DNA of 40,555 nucleotides. It comes from CAZHWT01 sp964536215. Lineage in GTDB: Bacteria > Patescibacteriota > CAZHWT01. The notes beneath the pieces are model-generated. The model did no database searches and had not been told where the DNA came from. It worked only from the letters and a program-made list of their open reading frames with translations. The stretch spans positions 1-40,555 of the forward strand of contig CAZHWT010000007.1 of NCBI GenBank assembly GCA_964536215.1, in the 5' to 3' direction. The first letter of the stretch is position 1. Each line of letters opens with the position of its first letter. The translations under genes and the position numbers were made by a program. This document shows positions 7,625 to 15,099 of the stretch, piece by piece.

Positions 7625-7990
7625 TTACTCCTTTGCCGTTGTAGCGGCGACTTCTTTTTTAGCTGACTTGGCGTCAGTGTCAGTCTTGGTGGTAGGTTTT
7701 TTAGCCTTGGCTAAGGTAATCATAGATCGAAGCACGTTATCCTGGATCTTTAAGGAAGCCTGAATCTCAGCTGGGACGCTGGCTTTTTCGGCGGTAAATC
7801 GACTAACGGCGTAGTAGCCGAAGTCCTGATGCTTAATTTCGTAGGCTAACTTGCGCTTGCCCCACTCGTCGAGAGCGGTGACAGTGCCACCTTTGGTCTT
7901 GATGGTTTTTTCAACCTGCTCAAGTGCTTCTTTATACTTTTCTTCTGTCAAACTGCCATCTAGAATGACCATTAATTCATAAATTTTCAT
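7625..7990 (-). CDS. rpsF: 30S ribosomal protein S6
   Basis: A 121-residue protein that pairs with S18 on the 30S platform. The typical start MKIYELMVILDGSLTEEKYKEALEQVEKTI and the central WGKRKLAYEIKHQDFGYYAVSRF are diagnostic. The last 20 residues are a Lys/Ala/Thr-rich tail. First gene of the operon; AAGGTAACTTT precedes the ATG, with a good promoter at 8054-8026. Confidence 0.95.
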   Translation of the reverse strand: MKIYELMVILDGSLTEEKYKEALEQVEKTIKTKGGTVTALDEWGKRKLAYEIKHQDFGYYAVSRFTAEKASVPAEIQASLKIQDNVLRSMITLAKAKKPTTKTDTDAKSAKKEVAATTAKE

Positions 7991-8025
7991 AAAGTTACCT
8001 TAGTAGGGGTTGTTTTATCTGGTGG

Positions 8026-8054
8026 ATTATAACACTGGGATATAGCTTTGACAA
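8026..8054 (-). promoter_or_regulatory. Promoter of the rpsF-ssb-rpsR operon
   Basis: On the minus strand TTGTCA (8054-8049), 17 bases, then TATAAT (8031-8026). Predicted start near 8019, giving a leader of about 30 bases with a ribosome site. Confidence 0.75.
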
Positions 8055-8072
8055 GGGGGCTATGAGAAGCGC

Positions 8073-8505
8073 CCAGCGTCCAGTTTCAAGCGTCCAGAGA
8101 GATGGGATTGACATGGGGCGTAGAATCGCATTATGAAAACTTATACTTATAAAGACTTGCTAGTCTGGCAGAAGTCAATGGAGCTGGTAAGAGAGGTTTA
8201 TCTGTTAACAGACTTATTGCCAAGCGAGGAAAAGTTTGGACTAGTTTCACAAATGCAACGAGCGGCTGTGGCAATTCCAAGCAATATCGCTGAGGGACAC
8301 TTAAGGAGACACCGTAAAGAATTTATACACTTTCTTAGCATTGCGCTGGGGTCTGCCGCCGAGCTTGAAACTCAGCTACTTGTCTGTCAGTCTATTGCGC
8401 GACTATCCTTAAGAGATTTGGATAAGTCTCTACAAACTGTTGTTGAAGTAAAGAAGATGCTCTATTCGTCAACACAAAAACTGGACGCTTGAAACTGGAC
8501 GCTGG
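8073..8505 (+). mobile_element. IVS-like element: four-helix-bundle gene between 25-bp inverted repeats
   Basis: A perfect 25-bp inverted repeat (8073-8097 and 8481-8505) brackets a single gene. Intervening sequences in 23S rRNA genes have the same plan: a terminal helix enclosing an S23-type four-helix-bundle gene. Here there is no rRNA, so this would be a free-standing copy. The repeat arms are built of the word ctggacg, which also forms tandem arrays inside dnaX. Mobility is inferred from architecture only. Confidence 0.55.
8133..8492 (+). CDS. Four-helix-bundle protein (S23/23S rRNA IVS family)
   Basis: A 119-residue protein of the S23/IVS four-helix-bundle family, also related to the Avd accessory protein of diversity-generating retroelements. 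The hallmark start YKDLLVWQKSMELVREVYLLT and the central LVSQMQRAAVAIPSNIAEGH...FLSIALGSAAELETQL are present. Members pack as pentamers and bind nucleic acid, but the biological role of free-standing copies is unknown. No reverse transcriptase or variable repeat is nearby, so a retroelement role is not supported. The stop codon lies inside the right arm of the 25-bp inverted repeat. TAGAAT lies six bases before the ATG, so the mRNA may be leaderless. Confidence 0.9.
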   Translation: MKTYTYKDLLVWQKSMELVREVYLLTDLLPSEEKFGLVSQMQRAAVAIPSNIAEGHLRRHRKEFIHFLSIALGSAAELETQLLVCQSIARLSLRDLDKSLQTVVEVKKMLYSSTQKLDA

Positions 8506-8512
8506 ACGCTTC

Positions 8513-8529
8513 AAAATGCTCCGCATTTT
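8513..8529 (-). terminator. Hairpin overlapping the ychF stop codon
   Basis: AAAATGC (8513-8519) pairs with GCATTTT (8523-8529) and overlaps the TAA of ychF. It is a short, weak terminator candidate. Confidence 0.4.
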
Positions 8530-9580
8530 ACGAATGATGTATCACCATCACGTCCCCATCCTGCACTATGTAATCTTTGCCTTCCATGCGGACTTGGCCT
8601 TTGGCTTTGGCTTCGGGCCAGCTGCCGGCAGCAATGAGGTCTTGCCAGTTAATGACTTCGGCGCGGATAAATTTGGTGGCAAAGTCGGAGTGAATTTGGC
8701 CGGCGGCTTGTGGAGCTTTACTGCCTTTGGTAATGGTCCAGGCGCGGACTTCTTTTTCGCCGGCGGTTAAGAAGCTCATTAGACCTAAGAGGTCATAGGC
8801 AGCAGTAATGACTTTGTCCAAGCCGCTCTGCTCTACTCCCAGTTCTTTTAGATATTCTGTGGCTTCCTGGTCAGATAAGGTGGCTAACTCGGCTTCAATT
8901 TGAGCGCTGACGTGTAAGTGACCTGGCGGGAGGGGTTGAGGTTGAAGGAGTTGATCTTCGTCGACGTTATGGAGATAAATGACGGGTTTGAGGCTGAGTA
9001 GATTAAGGTCTCTAATCGCGGCTTTCTCGTCTTCTGTTAGTAACTGAAGGGCTGCCGCGTCGCCTTGCTCTACCGATTGATGAGCCTTGGCGATGACTTG
9101 ATGACGGAATTGTTCTTCTTTGCTGACGGAGCCTTTGAGAGGGCGGTTGGCTTTTTCCAAGACGGCTAGATCGGCCAAAAGTAGCTCGGTTTGGATAATT
9201 TGTTGGTCCTCGGTAGGATTAACGCGGCCTTCGACGTGAATAACATTATCATCGCCAAATTCGCGCAAAACATGAACAATGGCGTCGACTTCACGAATAT
9301 GGCTGAGGAACTGATTGCCTAAGCCTTCACCTTTAGCGGCGTCTTTGACTAGGCCAGCAATATCGACAAATTCGATAGTAGCCGGAACAACAGATGGCGG
9401 ATTATATAGCTTTGCCAAGGCCTGTAGCCGCTCGTCCGGCACGGGCACCACACCAACATTGGGCTCAATGGTGGCAAACGGATAGTTAGCCGCCAAAGCC
9501 TGAGACTTTTTTAAAAGCGCATTAAATAAAGTGGATTTGCCAACGTTAGGTAAGCCAACGATGCCGATTTTTAAAGACAT
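8528..9580 (-). CDS. ychF: Redox-regulated/ribosome-associated ATPase YchF (OLA1 family)
   Basis: A 350-residue Obg-like ATPase, slightly shorter than the usual ~363. YchF binds ribosomes and prefers ATP over GTP. Visible: G1 GLPNVGKST (residues 9-17), switch region NYPFATIEPNVGVVPVPD, G3 DIAGLVKDAAKGEGLGNQFL, the altered G4 HNVDE that explains ATP preference, and a C-terminal TGS domain ending QDGDVMVIHH. The ATG at 9580 has no ribosome site and follows a TATAAT box by seven bases, consistent with a leaderless mRNA. It diverges from the + strand gene at 9702. Confidence 0.95.
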   Translation of the reverse strand: MSLKIGIVGLPNVGKSTLFNALLKKSQALAANYPFATIEPNVGVVPVPDERLQALAKLYNPPSVVPATIEFVDIAGLVKDAAKGEGLGNQFLSHIREVDAIVHVLREFGDDNVIHVEGRVNPTEDQQIIQTELLLADLAVLEKANRPLKGSVSKEEQFRHQVIAKAHQSVEQGDAAALQLLTEDEKAAIRDLNLLSLKPVIYLHNVDEDQLLQPQPLPPGHLHVSAQIEAELATLSDQEATEYLKELGVEQSGLDKVITAAYDLLGLMSFLTAGEKEVRAWTITKGSKAPQAAGQIHSDFATKFIRAEVINWQDLIAAGSWPEAKAKGQVRMEGKDYIVQDGDVMVIHHS

Positions 9581-9587
9581 GATGGGT

Positions 9588-9593
9588 ATTATA
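9588..9593 (-). promoter_or_regulatory. -10 box of ychF (leaderless arrangement)
   Basis: TATAAT on the minus strand (9593-9588) lies seven bases before the ychF ATG. No clear -35 at the ideal distance. Confidence 0.5.
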
Positions 9594-9627
9594 TCAGATA
9601 TTTTATCAATACTTTATAACCTATAGT

Positions 9628-9656
9628 TTGACATTTTGAAATTATTAAAATATAAT
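9628..9656 (+). promoter_or_regulatory. Consensus promoter of the 9702 gene
   Basis: TTGACA (9628-9633), 17 bases, TATAAT (9651-9656): a perfect sigma-70 consensus. Start expected around 9663, giving a leader of about 40 bases. Confidence 0.85.
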
Positions 9657-9701
9657 AGCTATATCTGGTAGCTAGCACTTTACAGCCTTAGGGAGTGACG
9701 A

Positions 9702-10424
9702 ATGAACGACCTGGTCCACGTTTCTCATGTTATCAACCTTTCACCTGAGCAACGACTGGCTCAGCTTGACGCTCGGTTGGGTGTGGGAGTAGGTGCGGCC
9801 AAAGAACGCGCACGACTTCTAGCTCGAATTGAGCAGCGCAAGACCAATCAGACAGAGGACTTCCTAGCTCTTGCCGGAATTTTCTTCTACCTTAAGTTCA
9901 TGCGCCGTCGCAGCCTCTCCCATGATTACGTTCAGCCACCGGTCTTTATCGAGACAGAGTTGAACGTGCTTCAGCTGGGAAGGCTCGGCATTGACCTGAG
10001 CAGGGAGCAAAATCACGACATTGCGGGTAAGGCTGGTGAAACCATCGCCACTTTGCTTATCGAGCTCCCCTACCGATTTGAGCTCCTTGGCTATTTGAGT
10101 GACTCTCAGATCCGTTTCGTTTGCGGTGAGCTCGACTCCTTGTTTGAACAACAGGAATTTTGCGCTCAGTGCGAATGCTGGAGCTGTTACGACGACACTT
10201 CTCCTTTTGAGTTTGCCGCCTACAATGCGACTTGGATGGTGTCGTTTCTATACGATGACACTCCAGGTAGAGGCAAGGAATTATTCAAAAGTCGGGTGCA
10301 AATCCCGATTCATCCGGGACGCTATGACGAATGGCGTCTACCGAGAATGGTCGAGGAGGTGCTAACGGGGCGGATGAACTCACTCAAGCATGCTCTTCCT
10401 ACTACCGTCGAGGCAGGCACTTAG
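9702..10424 (+). CDS. Hypothetical protein, unknown function
   Basis: A 240-residue protein that I do not recognise. The ATG has GGAGTGACGA upstream and a perfect consensus promoter. The N-terminus (SPEQRLAQLDARLGVGVGAAKERARLLARIEQR) is a charged helix. The middle contains a cysteine cluster CAQCECWSC (residues about 155-163) followed by acidic YDDTSP, which could bind a metal. No signal peptide or membrane segment. The stop codon lies in the loop of the terminator hairpin 10411-10437. It stands alone between divergent ychF and the next small gene. Confidence 0.7.
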   Translation: MNDLVHVSHVINLSPEQRLAQLDARLGVGVGAAKERARLLARIEQRKTNQTEDFLALAGIFFYLKFMRRRSLSHDYVQPPVFIETELNVLQLGRLGIDLSREQNHDIAGKAGETIATLLIELPYRFELLGYLSDSQIRFVCGELDSLFEQQEFCAQCECWSCYDDTSPFEFAAYNATWMVSFLYDDTPGRGKELFKSRVQIPIHPGRYDEWRLPRMVEEVLTGRMNSLKHALPTTVEAGT

Positions 10425-10437
10425 TGCCTGCCTTTTT
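10411..10437 (+). terminator. Terminator with the stop codon in its loop
   Basis: AGGCAGGCAC pairs with GTGCCTGCCT around the loop TTA, followed by T5. The TAG stop (10422-10424) spans the loop and the first base of the right arm, so coding and termination share the same bases. Confidence 0.85.
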
Positions 10438-10814
10438 CATACCTTTGATATATGGCAAGCCTTGCTACTTACAATTCTTCCCTGCTTGTCTCGTAGTGTT
10501 ATATTTCTAAATTTATTCGGAGGTTGAAGTTGAAGGTGAAAAGTGAATGCTAAAGTTGGGACATCACACCGACTATCCCGATTTGTAAACTCATGAGGGA
10601 GATTATACCAGATAGCGAGTATGCCTATTGTGAGATCTGCCCCACACTCACTTTTAAAACTCTTCAGGCAAAAATAACACGTCACGCTCCCGTCTCCTGA
10701 TACATCGGGGCTGATTCTCGATCAGGTCGAGAATGACAGGAGGCTTCCTGCCTACACGGGAATGTCGAAAAAGTGAGTGTGGGTCAGGTATCCATCTTCT
10801 CTGAACTGACTATG
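10438..10814. other. Gene-free interval with repeat fragments
   Basis: No convincing gene. It holds short-word repeats (ggttgaag around 10520-10545) and half of a hairpin repeat (gattctcgatcaggtcgaga ending in atgacagg, about 10708-10742) related to the GTCAT...ATGAC elements. The phrase aaaaagtgagtgtgggtcagg after it recurs in related form after the elements near 20345 and 23375. Confidence 0.5.
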
Positions 10815-10823
10815 TGGTATACT
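10815..10823 (+). promoter_or_regulatory. Extended -10 promoter of the 10879 gene
   Basis: TGGTATACT matches the extended -10 form TGnTATAAT; the -35 region is weak. Start around 10830, followed by a small GC-rich hairpin and the ribosome site AAGGAGG. Confidence 0.5.
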
Positions 10824-10878
10824 CGGTCGGCTTACCGGCGCTCTGACCGGCGGTTGTCTTGGCAAAAAGGAGGTAGAC

Positions 10879-11271
10879 ATGCCACGGGCTCTATTTATGG
10901 TTGATCCTGCAGTTTTTCCGCTCAGCAATGAGCAGAAGAAAGCAGTTAGCCAGGCGGTGATGAGGACAATTGCTTCTCACACGGGCCGCCAAGTGCAGGA
11001 GATTGAGGCAATCTGGATTGTGCCGGACTATACGGTCAATGCATTACCTCTCAACGTGGATATTGAGACCGAGTTTTCCAATAGTAGCTTAAGTGAATGG
11101 CCAGCAGCTAAAGCTTCGCGGTTGCAGGAAGCGGTTCTGGCCGAACTGTGTACGGCTCTACAGAAAACTTGGGCGCCTGAAAAGGCTGAAGTTGGAGTCT
11201 GGGTACGGGGATTTGCTGTAACTTCGTTCGGCCTGAAACCTGTGGGACATCCCAATTACCACTTACCGTAA
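10879..11271 (+). CDS. Small protein with tautomerase-like features
   Basis: A 130-residue protein with a strong AAGGAGGTAGAC ribosome site. It begins Met-Pro, and the following strand-helix pattern (ALFMVD, then LSNEQKKAVSQAVMRTIASHTG, then IEAIWIVPD) resembles the beta-alpha-beta unit of 4-oxalocrotonate/CHMI tautomerases, whose N-terminal proline is the catalytic base. A second similar half (KASRLQEAVLAELCTAL, then AEVGVWVRGF) would fit an internal duplication. Evidence is pattern-level only. Single-gene unit with an extended -10 promoter and its own terminator. Confidence 0.6.
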   Translation: MPRALFMVDPAVFPLSNEQKKAVSQAVMRTIASHTGRQVQEIEAIWIVPDYTVNALPLNVDIETEFSNSSLSEWPAAKASRLQEAVLAELCTALQKTWAPEKAEVGVWVRGFAVTSFGLKPVGHPNYHLP

Positions 11272-11279
11272 GTTACTCA

Positions 11280-11312
11280 CGCCTGCCAGATGTTCTGGCA
11301 GGCGTATTTTTT
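11280..11312 (+). terminator. Intrinsic terminator of the 10879 gene
   Basis: CGCCTGCCAGA (11280-11290) pairs with TCTGGCAGGCG (11294-11304), followed by tatttttt. Starts 8 bases past the stop. Confidence 0.85.
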
Positions 11313-11504
11313 ATTGGTCGTCACTCTATTTGTTCTATTTGTTTACTGCCTAGAGTCGGTAATAGTTTCTACATCTAATATGGGCCACTCAGAACATCTC
11401 GGGAGAATGGGATATTAAGAGAATTTCTATGCCTGAGAATCTCAGGGTGCTTCGTGCTGGCTTATTTGTGCATTTTTAAACTGGAGGGTGGTTGTGGGTA
11501 ATGT

Positions 11505-11532
11505 TAAAAAATATAGGCGGCATTTAGCCGCC
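11505..11532 (-). terminator. Terminator of the emfourin-like gene
   Basis: GGCGGC (11516-11521) pairs with GCCGCC (11527-11532); on the minus strand it is followed by tatatttttt. It lies 33 bases past the stop at 11566. Confidence 0.75.
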
Positions 11533-11565
11533 TTGGTTTGTTGATATAGTTTGTTGAGCCAGGGG

Positions 11566-12273
11566 TTATTCCTGGGGATATTCCATCTTTAGGTACGCCA
11601 TGTGCGTAGTTACCCTTGCCTGGATTTCTTTGAACTCGTCGCCAGCTAGATCCTCTGGCGTTGCCTGCCTCAGTACAATAGCCAGCTCCTTGCTAACTTC
11701 GAGGAATAGTGGCTCCTCTTCGACTAGGTCAGCGAGTTTTTCGACCGCAGCTTTATTGGCCTTGGCTTTAAATTCTGGTCGGTCATCGAAGTAGTCCTCG
11801 TGTTCAACCCAAGTCGCTATAAACTGGGCATAGCGGAAAGTTAGGTGCGGATTGTAATACAGTGTGGGGCTCCACTTGCCGTATACTTTGGCGTACGCAT
11901 CCACGACGGCTTGGTGATTGTGCAAATCCTGAGCAACCTTGAAGGCTTCGGCTGTAGCCCTGTCGCTCCCCTGGCTATTACGCAGGAAGAAGTCGAACGA
12001 CTGCCTGACCAGGTAGTGGAGTTGCTCTGGAAAGGCGAAGTACTCCCCGTGAATAGTATGATGTTGGCCACCCCTTGTTATGCTAAGTTTTAAGCGATCA
12101 CCCCGTAAACTTTCCCGCTCTTCCCGCATAACACGCGGCAAATCAAAGAACTTTGTCCTCTCCACGACTAGCTCTAAATTGCGAGCCAGGCTTTTGGGCA
12201 TCTGGCTACAATCGATGGCGAATGAATGCCGGATTTGCTCTTTGTCGAGCACTTGGGTGATGGCGACTTTCAT
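11566..12273 (-). CDS. Protein with an emfourin-like N-terminal domain
   Basis: A 235-residue soluble protein. Residues about 15-95 (LELVVERTKFFDLPRV...DRLKLSITRGGQHHTIHGEYFAFPEQLHYLVRQSFDFF) match the pattern of emfourin, the protealysin inhibitor family: a FFDLP-type helix end, a strand pair with GGQHHTI, then a closing helix. The 140-residue C-terminal part is helical and charged and not recognised. Emfourins usually sit beside an M4 protease; none is here, so inhibition is a weak inference. The ATG has AAGGAG six bases upstream. A perfect 9-bp inverted repeat lies at the upstream promoter region. Confidence 0.55.
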   Translation of the reverse strand: MKVAITQVLDKEQIRHSFAIDCSQMPKSLARNLELVVERTKFFDLPRVMREERESLRGDRLKLSITRGGQHHTIHGEYFAFPEQLHYLVRQSFDFFLRNSQGSDRATAEAFKVAQDLHNHQAVVDAYAKVYGKWSPTLYYNPHLTFRYAQFIATWVEHEDYFDDRPEFKAKANKAAVEKLADLVEEEPLFLEVSKELAIVLRQATPEDLAGDEFKEIQARVTTHMAYLKMEYPQE

Positions 12274-12329
12274 CTCCAGCTCCTTGTTCTCTACTCATCT
12301 CTCTACAAAGTTGACGGCTATTGTATCAT

Positions 12330-12348
12330 AATTTAACAGTGTTAAATT
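12330..12348. promoter_or_regulatory. Operator-like inverted repeat
   Basis: AATTTAACA (12330-12338) and TGTTAAATT (12340-12348) form a perfect 9-bp inverted repeat around one base. On the minus strand it lies just upstream of tatgatacaat, a probable -10 for the emfourin-like gene, so a repressor or activator could bind there. It could also be a secondary hairpin after the next terminator. Confidence 0.45.
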
Positions 12349-12363
12349 ATTTTTGATAAAAAT

Positions 12364-12389
12364 AATGGCGGCTCGATTGAGCCGCCATT
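12364..12389 (-). terminator. Terminator of the 12401-13042 gene
   Basis: AATGGCGGCTC (12364-12374) pairs perfectly with GAGCCGCCATT (12379-12389); on the minus strand attattttta follows. Confidence 0.8.
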
Positions 12390-12400
12390 TTAAGAGCGAT

Positions 12401-13042
12401 TTATCGCCAGCCAAAGTTTGGGAACTTTTGCTCAAACTTGTCGATGGCAATATCGATATGATCGGCCCATTGATCGGTGGTCCGCCAGCATATTACCGCC
12501 GCAACCAATGGAACGAATGCCAAGATTCCGATACCGAATGAGTCAGCTGCGGAGTCGAGAATAGCGATAGCCAACGCCGCCGCCAGCAGGGCGACCACCA
12601 GCCCAATCATAATGCCGAAGTAAATCTTATCGACAATGGTCCAACCTGGAGTACGAAACCAGACCTTCTCCTGGCCATTGCTATAGCGCACAGCCCCAAA
12701 AACTTCGACACGTTGGTAGTCTTGGTGGGGAGGAACATCTGGAATAGTCCCTTTAATTGGACTGCCGTCCCTAATTACAGTTGCCTGACGAGTATCCAGT
12801 TTGTGCTGAAGCATAGAAGCGGATATTTTGATCCGCTGTTTGTCTCGCCAAACTTCACCAACTTGGTCAATCTCTTGATAACAACCGACCAGCCAGTAGT
12901 CGGATGGTGTAGATATTTGGCCAATCTCTAGAATTGGTTTGAAATAACGGCTGGTTTGTGGCAGGCTTGTTTGCCAGCCGTCAACTTGAATGCGTCCACT
13001 ACCCAGGGCAGGTAGTGCAAACTGACCTCCAACGCCAATCAC
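12401..13042 (-). CDS. Membrane protein with two C-terminal membrane segments, unknown
   Basis: A 213-residue protein starting with GTG; AAAGGAG lies nine bases before it, and the ATG between is followed by a stop after one codon. Residues 1-130 are soluble and beta-rich, without a signal peptide. Two membrane segments follow (about 137-160 IYFGIMIGLVVALLAAALAIAIL and 168-186 FGIGILAFVPLVAAVICW), and a charged tail (IDIAIDKFEQKFPNFGWR) ends the protein. The large domain is probably cytoplasmic. The family is not recognised. It has its own terminator. Confidence 0.65.
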   Translation of the reverse strand: MIGVGGQFALPALGSGRIQVDGWQTSLPQTSRYFKPILEIGQISTPSDYWLVGCYQEIDQVGEVWRDKQRIKISASMLQHKLDTRQATVIRDGSPIKGTIPDVPPHQDYQRVEVFGAVRYSNGQEKVWFRTPGWTIVDKIYFGIMIGLVVALLAAALAIAILDSAADSFGIGILAFVPLVAAVICWRTTDQWADHIDIAIDKFEQKFPNFGWR

Positions 13043-13189
13043 GACATTTCTCTCCTTTGTAGACTGAACTAGTTTAGACTGGCGCAGTATACCATAAATA
13101 AGGGCCTATAGTAACAATTTTAGTTATTTTGAGTGCGCCTAATGACGCCTGAGTGCTTGGGTATTTAAATTAGCATAGAGAAAGAAGTG

Positions 13190-13209
13190 CTCCGCCCCGA
13201 AGGGCGGAG
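13190..13209 (-). terminator. GC-rich hairpin after the 13230 gene
   Basis: CTCCGCCC (13190-13197) pairs with GGGCGGAG (13202-13209), followed on the minus strand by a moderately T-rich cacttctttctc. Confidence 0.6.
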
Positions 13210-13229
13210 GCGCTAGGTCTGCGAAGTTG

Positions 13230-13880
13230 TTAGTCCGGGATTGGACTGAAGAAGTAGTCCGAAGGACGGCCAGGTAGAGTGATGGCCGTTGGCTCAAAAC
13301 CCATGAATTTGGCGGTGGGCTCGTCAAACCCCTGGAACAGTTGCTGCCAAAGTACGTCGACAAAGTCTGACTTGCGGAGAGTTGGCCTAAAGATGACCTT
13401 TAGCTCTGCCCCATTCCAGGTTACATATTCTTCCTCCCATTCACCAACAATTGAACCAGGGTACTGAAATATGACGGCGGGTTTGTTTAGTAGCAACATC
13501 GGAACTGGATTAAACTGATAGCAGTAGTCAGGCAGATTTGAGACTGCACTAACCTGCACTATCGACATTTCCAAGTCAGGGTGATGGGCCATGGCGTAGT
13601 CGGACATAAAGTAGTCCTTTTGTGGGCCAAACCCAAACCAGGATTTTTTTATATCAAGCTCGTTGCCTCGCCTAAACATGTCGTGCAACTGATCAGGTGT
13701 TATGTTCAGCTTCTGGGCCATTTCCGGCATGGTAATAACTCGCCAGCCTATTTGACCAAAGAGCTTTTTCAAGCCTGGCAAATTGGATTTGCTCGTCTTG
13801 AGCTGACTCTGCGCCTGCCAGATCGCTTCCTGCAAGACTTGGGACATAAACGGGTCATCACAACTCATCTTCCAGATCAT
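13230..13880 (-). CDS. Hypothetical soluble protein
   Basis: A 216-residue protein that I do not recognise. Residues about 50-75 (ITMPEMAQKLNITPDQLHDMFRRG) read like a helix-turn-helix, since MAQKLNITPDQLHDMFRRG has the spacing of an HTH recognition pair, but the rest is a Trp/Phe/Pro-rich beta domain ending SDYFFSPIPD. No signal peptide or membrane segment. The start at 13880 has a GAGAGG-type site at reasonable spacing. It lies in a series of independent small leftward genes (11566-14779). Confidence 0.6.
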   Translation of the reverse strand: MIWKMSCDDPFMSQVLQEAIWQAQSQLKTSKSNLPGLKKLFGQIGWRVITMPEMAQKLNITPDQLHDMFRRGNELDIKKSWFGFGPQKDYFMSDYAMAHHPDLEMSIVQVSAVSNLPDYCYQFNPVPMLLLNKPAVIFQYPGSIVGEWEEEYVTWNGAELKVIFRPTLRKSDFVDVLWQQLFQGFDEPTAKFMGFEPTAITLPGRPSDYFFSPIPD

Positions 13881-14024
13881 AGGTGCCTCTCTCTCATTGA
13901 GTCAGAATTGATCTGAGGCGTTATACCCACCCTAGCTCTAAATGTCAAGGTCATTAATTAAATAACCGGGCGGTGCCGCAACCATTTATTAGTTAGGTGG
14001 TTACTTTACAGGATGAAAATGAAT

Positions 14025-14050
14025 ACAGGGTAGCTATGAGGCTACCCTGT
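14025..14050 (-). terminator. Terminator of the 14096-14779 gene
   Basis: ACAGGGTAGC (14025-14034) pairs with GCTACCCTGT (14041-14050); attcatttt follows on the minus strand. Confidence 0.7.
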
Positions 14051-14095
14051 GCGCTGCGCTTGACTCGGCTAGGCAAGTCATCTGAATCTAACAGC

Positions 14096-14779
14096 TCAGT
14101 GTTGACCGGCCATGAACTCGAGGTCCTTCTCCAGGTCCCAGTAAGCTACCAGGAAAGTGGAGAAACCTTCAATGAGTATACCAGGGCCAATCCTTGTCGC
14201 ATCCCCTCCCCATTGACGGTACAAACTAGAGACAGACGCATTTGGCTTCATCCCAATGCAGCCGATCAGCACTGGATCAACCCAAAGGCTAACTGGTCGT
14301 TGGCGTGGAATATGCGTAAAAAGATTTCGGTCTGGTCCAGCGATTAGGAACTCGTCGAAAATGTTGAGTTTTTTGGCTTCCTGCCATTTTTTCAACACCT
14401 CCGTTGGGATTGGCGCGTTGAAATACAACGCTACATCTTGCAACCTTCTCCTGCCCTCGATATCAAAAACGCGTTCTGGATCAGCCAATCCGACAAACCA
14501 ATCACACGGTGGAGTGTATGGCTGAAATGCTAGATCGCGCGCTTTTTGGGTAGCTTCTATTCCACGCACCTCCACATTAAGATTGGCAATTCGATCTTGA
14601 TATACTCGCAATTGGTCTGCAGGTATGCTGGATCGCTTAAACAATCCCGTTCGGCTACGGGCAATCTCTTCCTTCAGCTGGTTAATCTCAGCTTCCAGCA
14701 GCGAGACTTGTGTCAGCTGCCGGGCAAAAACCGGCGCATTGGGACCGATAACCGCGACTGATTTTTCTTCAACTGCCAC
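14096..14779 (-). CDS. Hypothetical protein with N-terminal coiled coil
   Basis: A 227-residue protein starting with GTG behind AAAGGAG. Residues about 20-80 (LTQVSLLEAEINQLKEEIARSR...DQLRVYQDRIANLNVEVRGIEATQKA) form a likely coiled coil. The C-terminal 140 residues are globular (CDWFVGLADPERVFDIEGRRRLQDVALYF...PVSLWVDPVLIGCIG) and unrecognised. No membrane segment or signal. A good promoter lies at 14858-14830. Confidence 0.6.
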   Translation of the reverse strand: MAVEEKSVAVIGPNAPVFARQLTQVSLLEAEINQLKEEIARSRTGLFKRSSIPADQLRVYQDRIANLNVEVRGIEATQKARDLAFQPYTPPCDWFVGLADPERVFDIEGRRRLQDVALYFNAPIPTEVLKKWQEAKKLNIFDEFLIAGPDRNLFTHIPRQRPVSLWVDPVLIGCIGMKPNASVSSLYRQWGGDATRIGPGILIEGFSTFLVAYWDLEKDLEFMAGQH

Positions 14780-14829
14780 CGCAGCAACTCCTTTATTTTC
14801 CGTCCAACCGTTGGGACAGCGCGAAGAAC

Positions 14830-14858
14830 ATTTTACTCCCTATAGGTCTTATAGTCAA
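14830..14858 (-). promoter_or_regulatory. Promoter of the 14096-14779 gene
   Basis: On the minus strand TTGACT (14858-14853), 17 bases, TAAAAT (14835-14830). Confidence 0.65.
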
Positions 14859-14878
14859 GCTGCTATGATGCAATACTT

Positions 14879-14908
14879 TTGCGCCAAATCTCGGCTGCGC
14901 TCCATAAT
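14879..14908 (+). promoter_or_regulatory. Possible promoter of the ABC exporter leader
   Basis: TTGCGC (14879-14884), 18 bases, CATAAT (14903-14908). The predicted start near 14915 is just ahead of the structured leader at 14936. Confidence 0.35.
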
Positions 14909-14935
14909 GAATATGGCCAGCTCAGGACATATCGG

Positions 14936-15062
14936 TGGGTCAACTATCTTTAAGCAACTCCCTTGCCTGGCCTAACCCACGGGTTGAGCCAGATGATTTC
15001 TGACCTGGAAGGTCCGTATCTCAGAGGACCTAGCTTGCCCTACAGCAGATTTAGTTGACCCA
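14936..15062 (+). promoter_or_regulatory. Structured leader upstream of the ABC exporter, riboswitch-like
   Basis: A perfect 11-bp helix, TGGGTCAACTA (14936-14946) with TAGTTGACCCA (15052-15062), encloses three consecutive hairpins: GCAA/TTGC (14954-14966), CTGGC..GCCAG with an inner AACCC/GGGTT and a symmetric internal loop (14967-14992), and AGGTCC/GGACCT (15010-15031). A closed multibranch junction directly ahead of a transporter operon is the shape of a ligand-sensing leader or protein-binding element. I do not recognise the class. The element ends 37 bases before the first ATG. Confidence 0.55.
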
Positions 15063-15099
15063 TTTCTAATTATACTGAGATGGCGTAAAATGGTGGGCG

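Noticed and set aside
8133..8492. Four-helix-bundle gene as Avd of a diversity-generating retroelement
   Set aside because: No reverse transcriptase, template repeat or variable-region gene is in the window.
10437..10685. 82-codon leftward reading frame
   Set aside because: No ribosome site, overlaps repeat fragments and a terminator.
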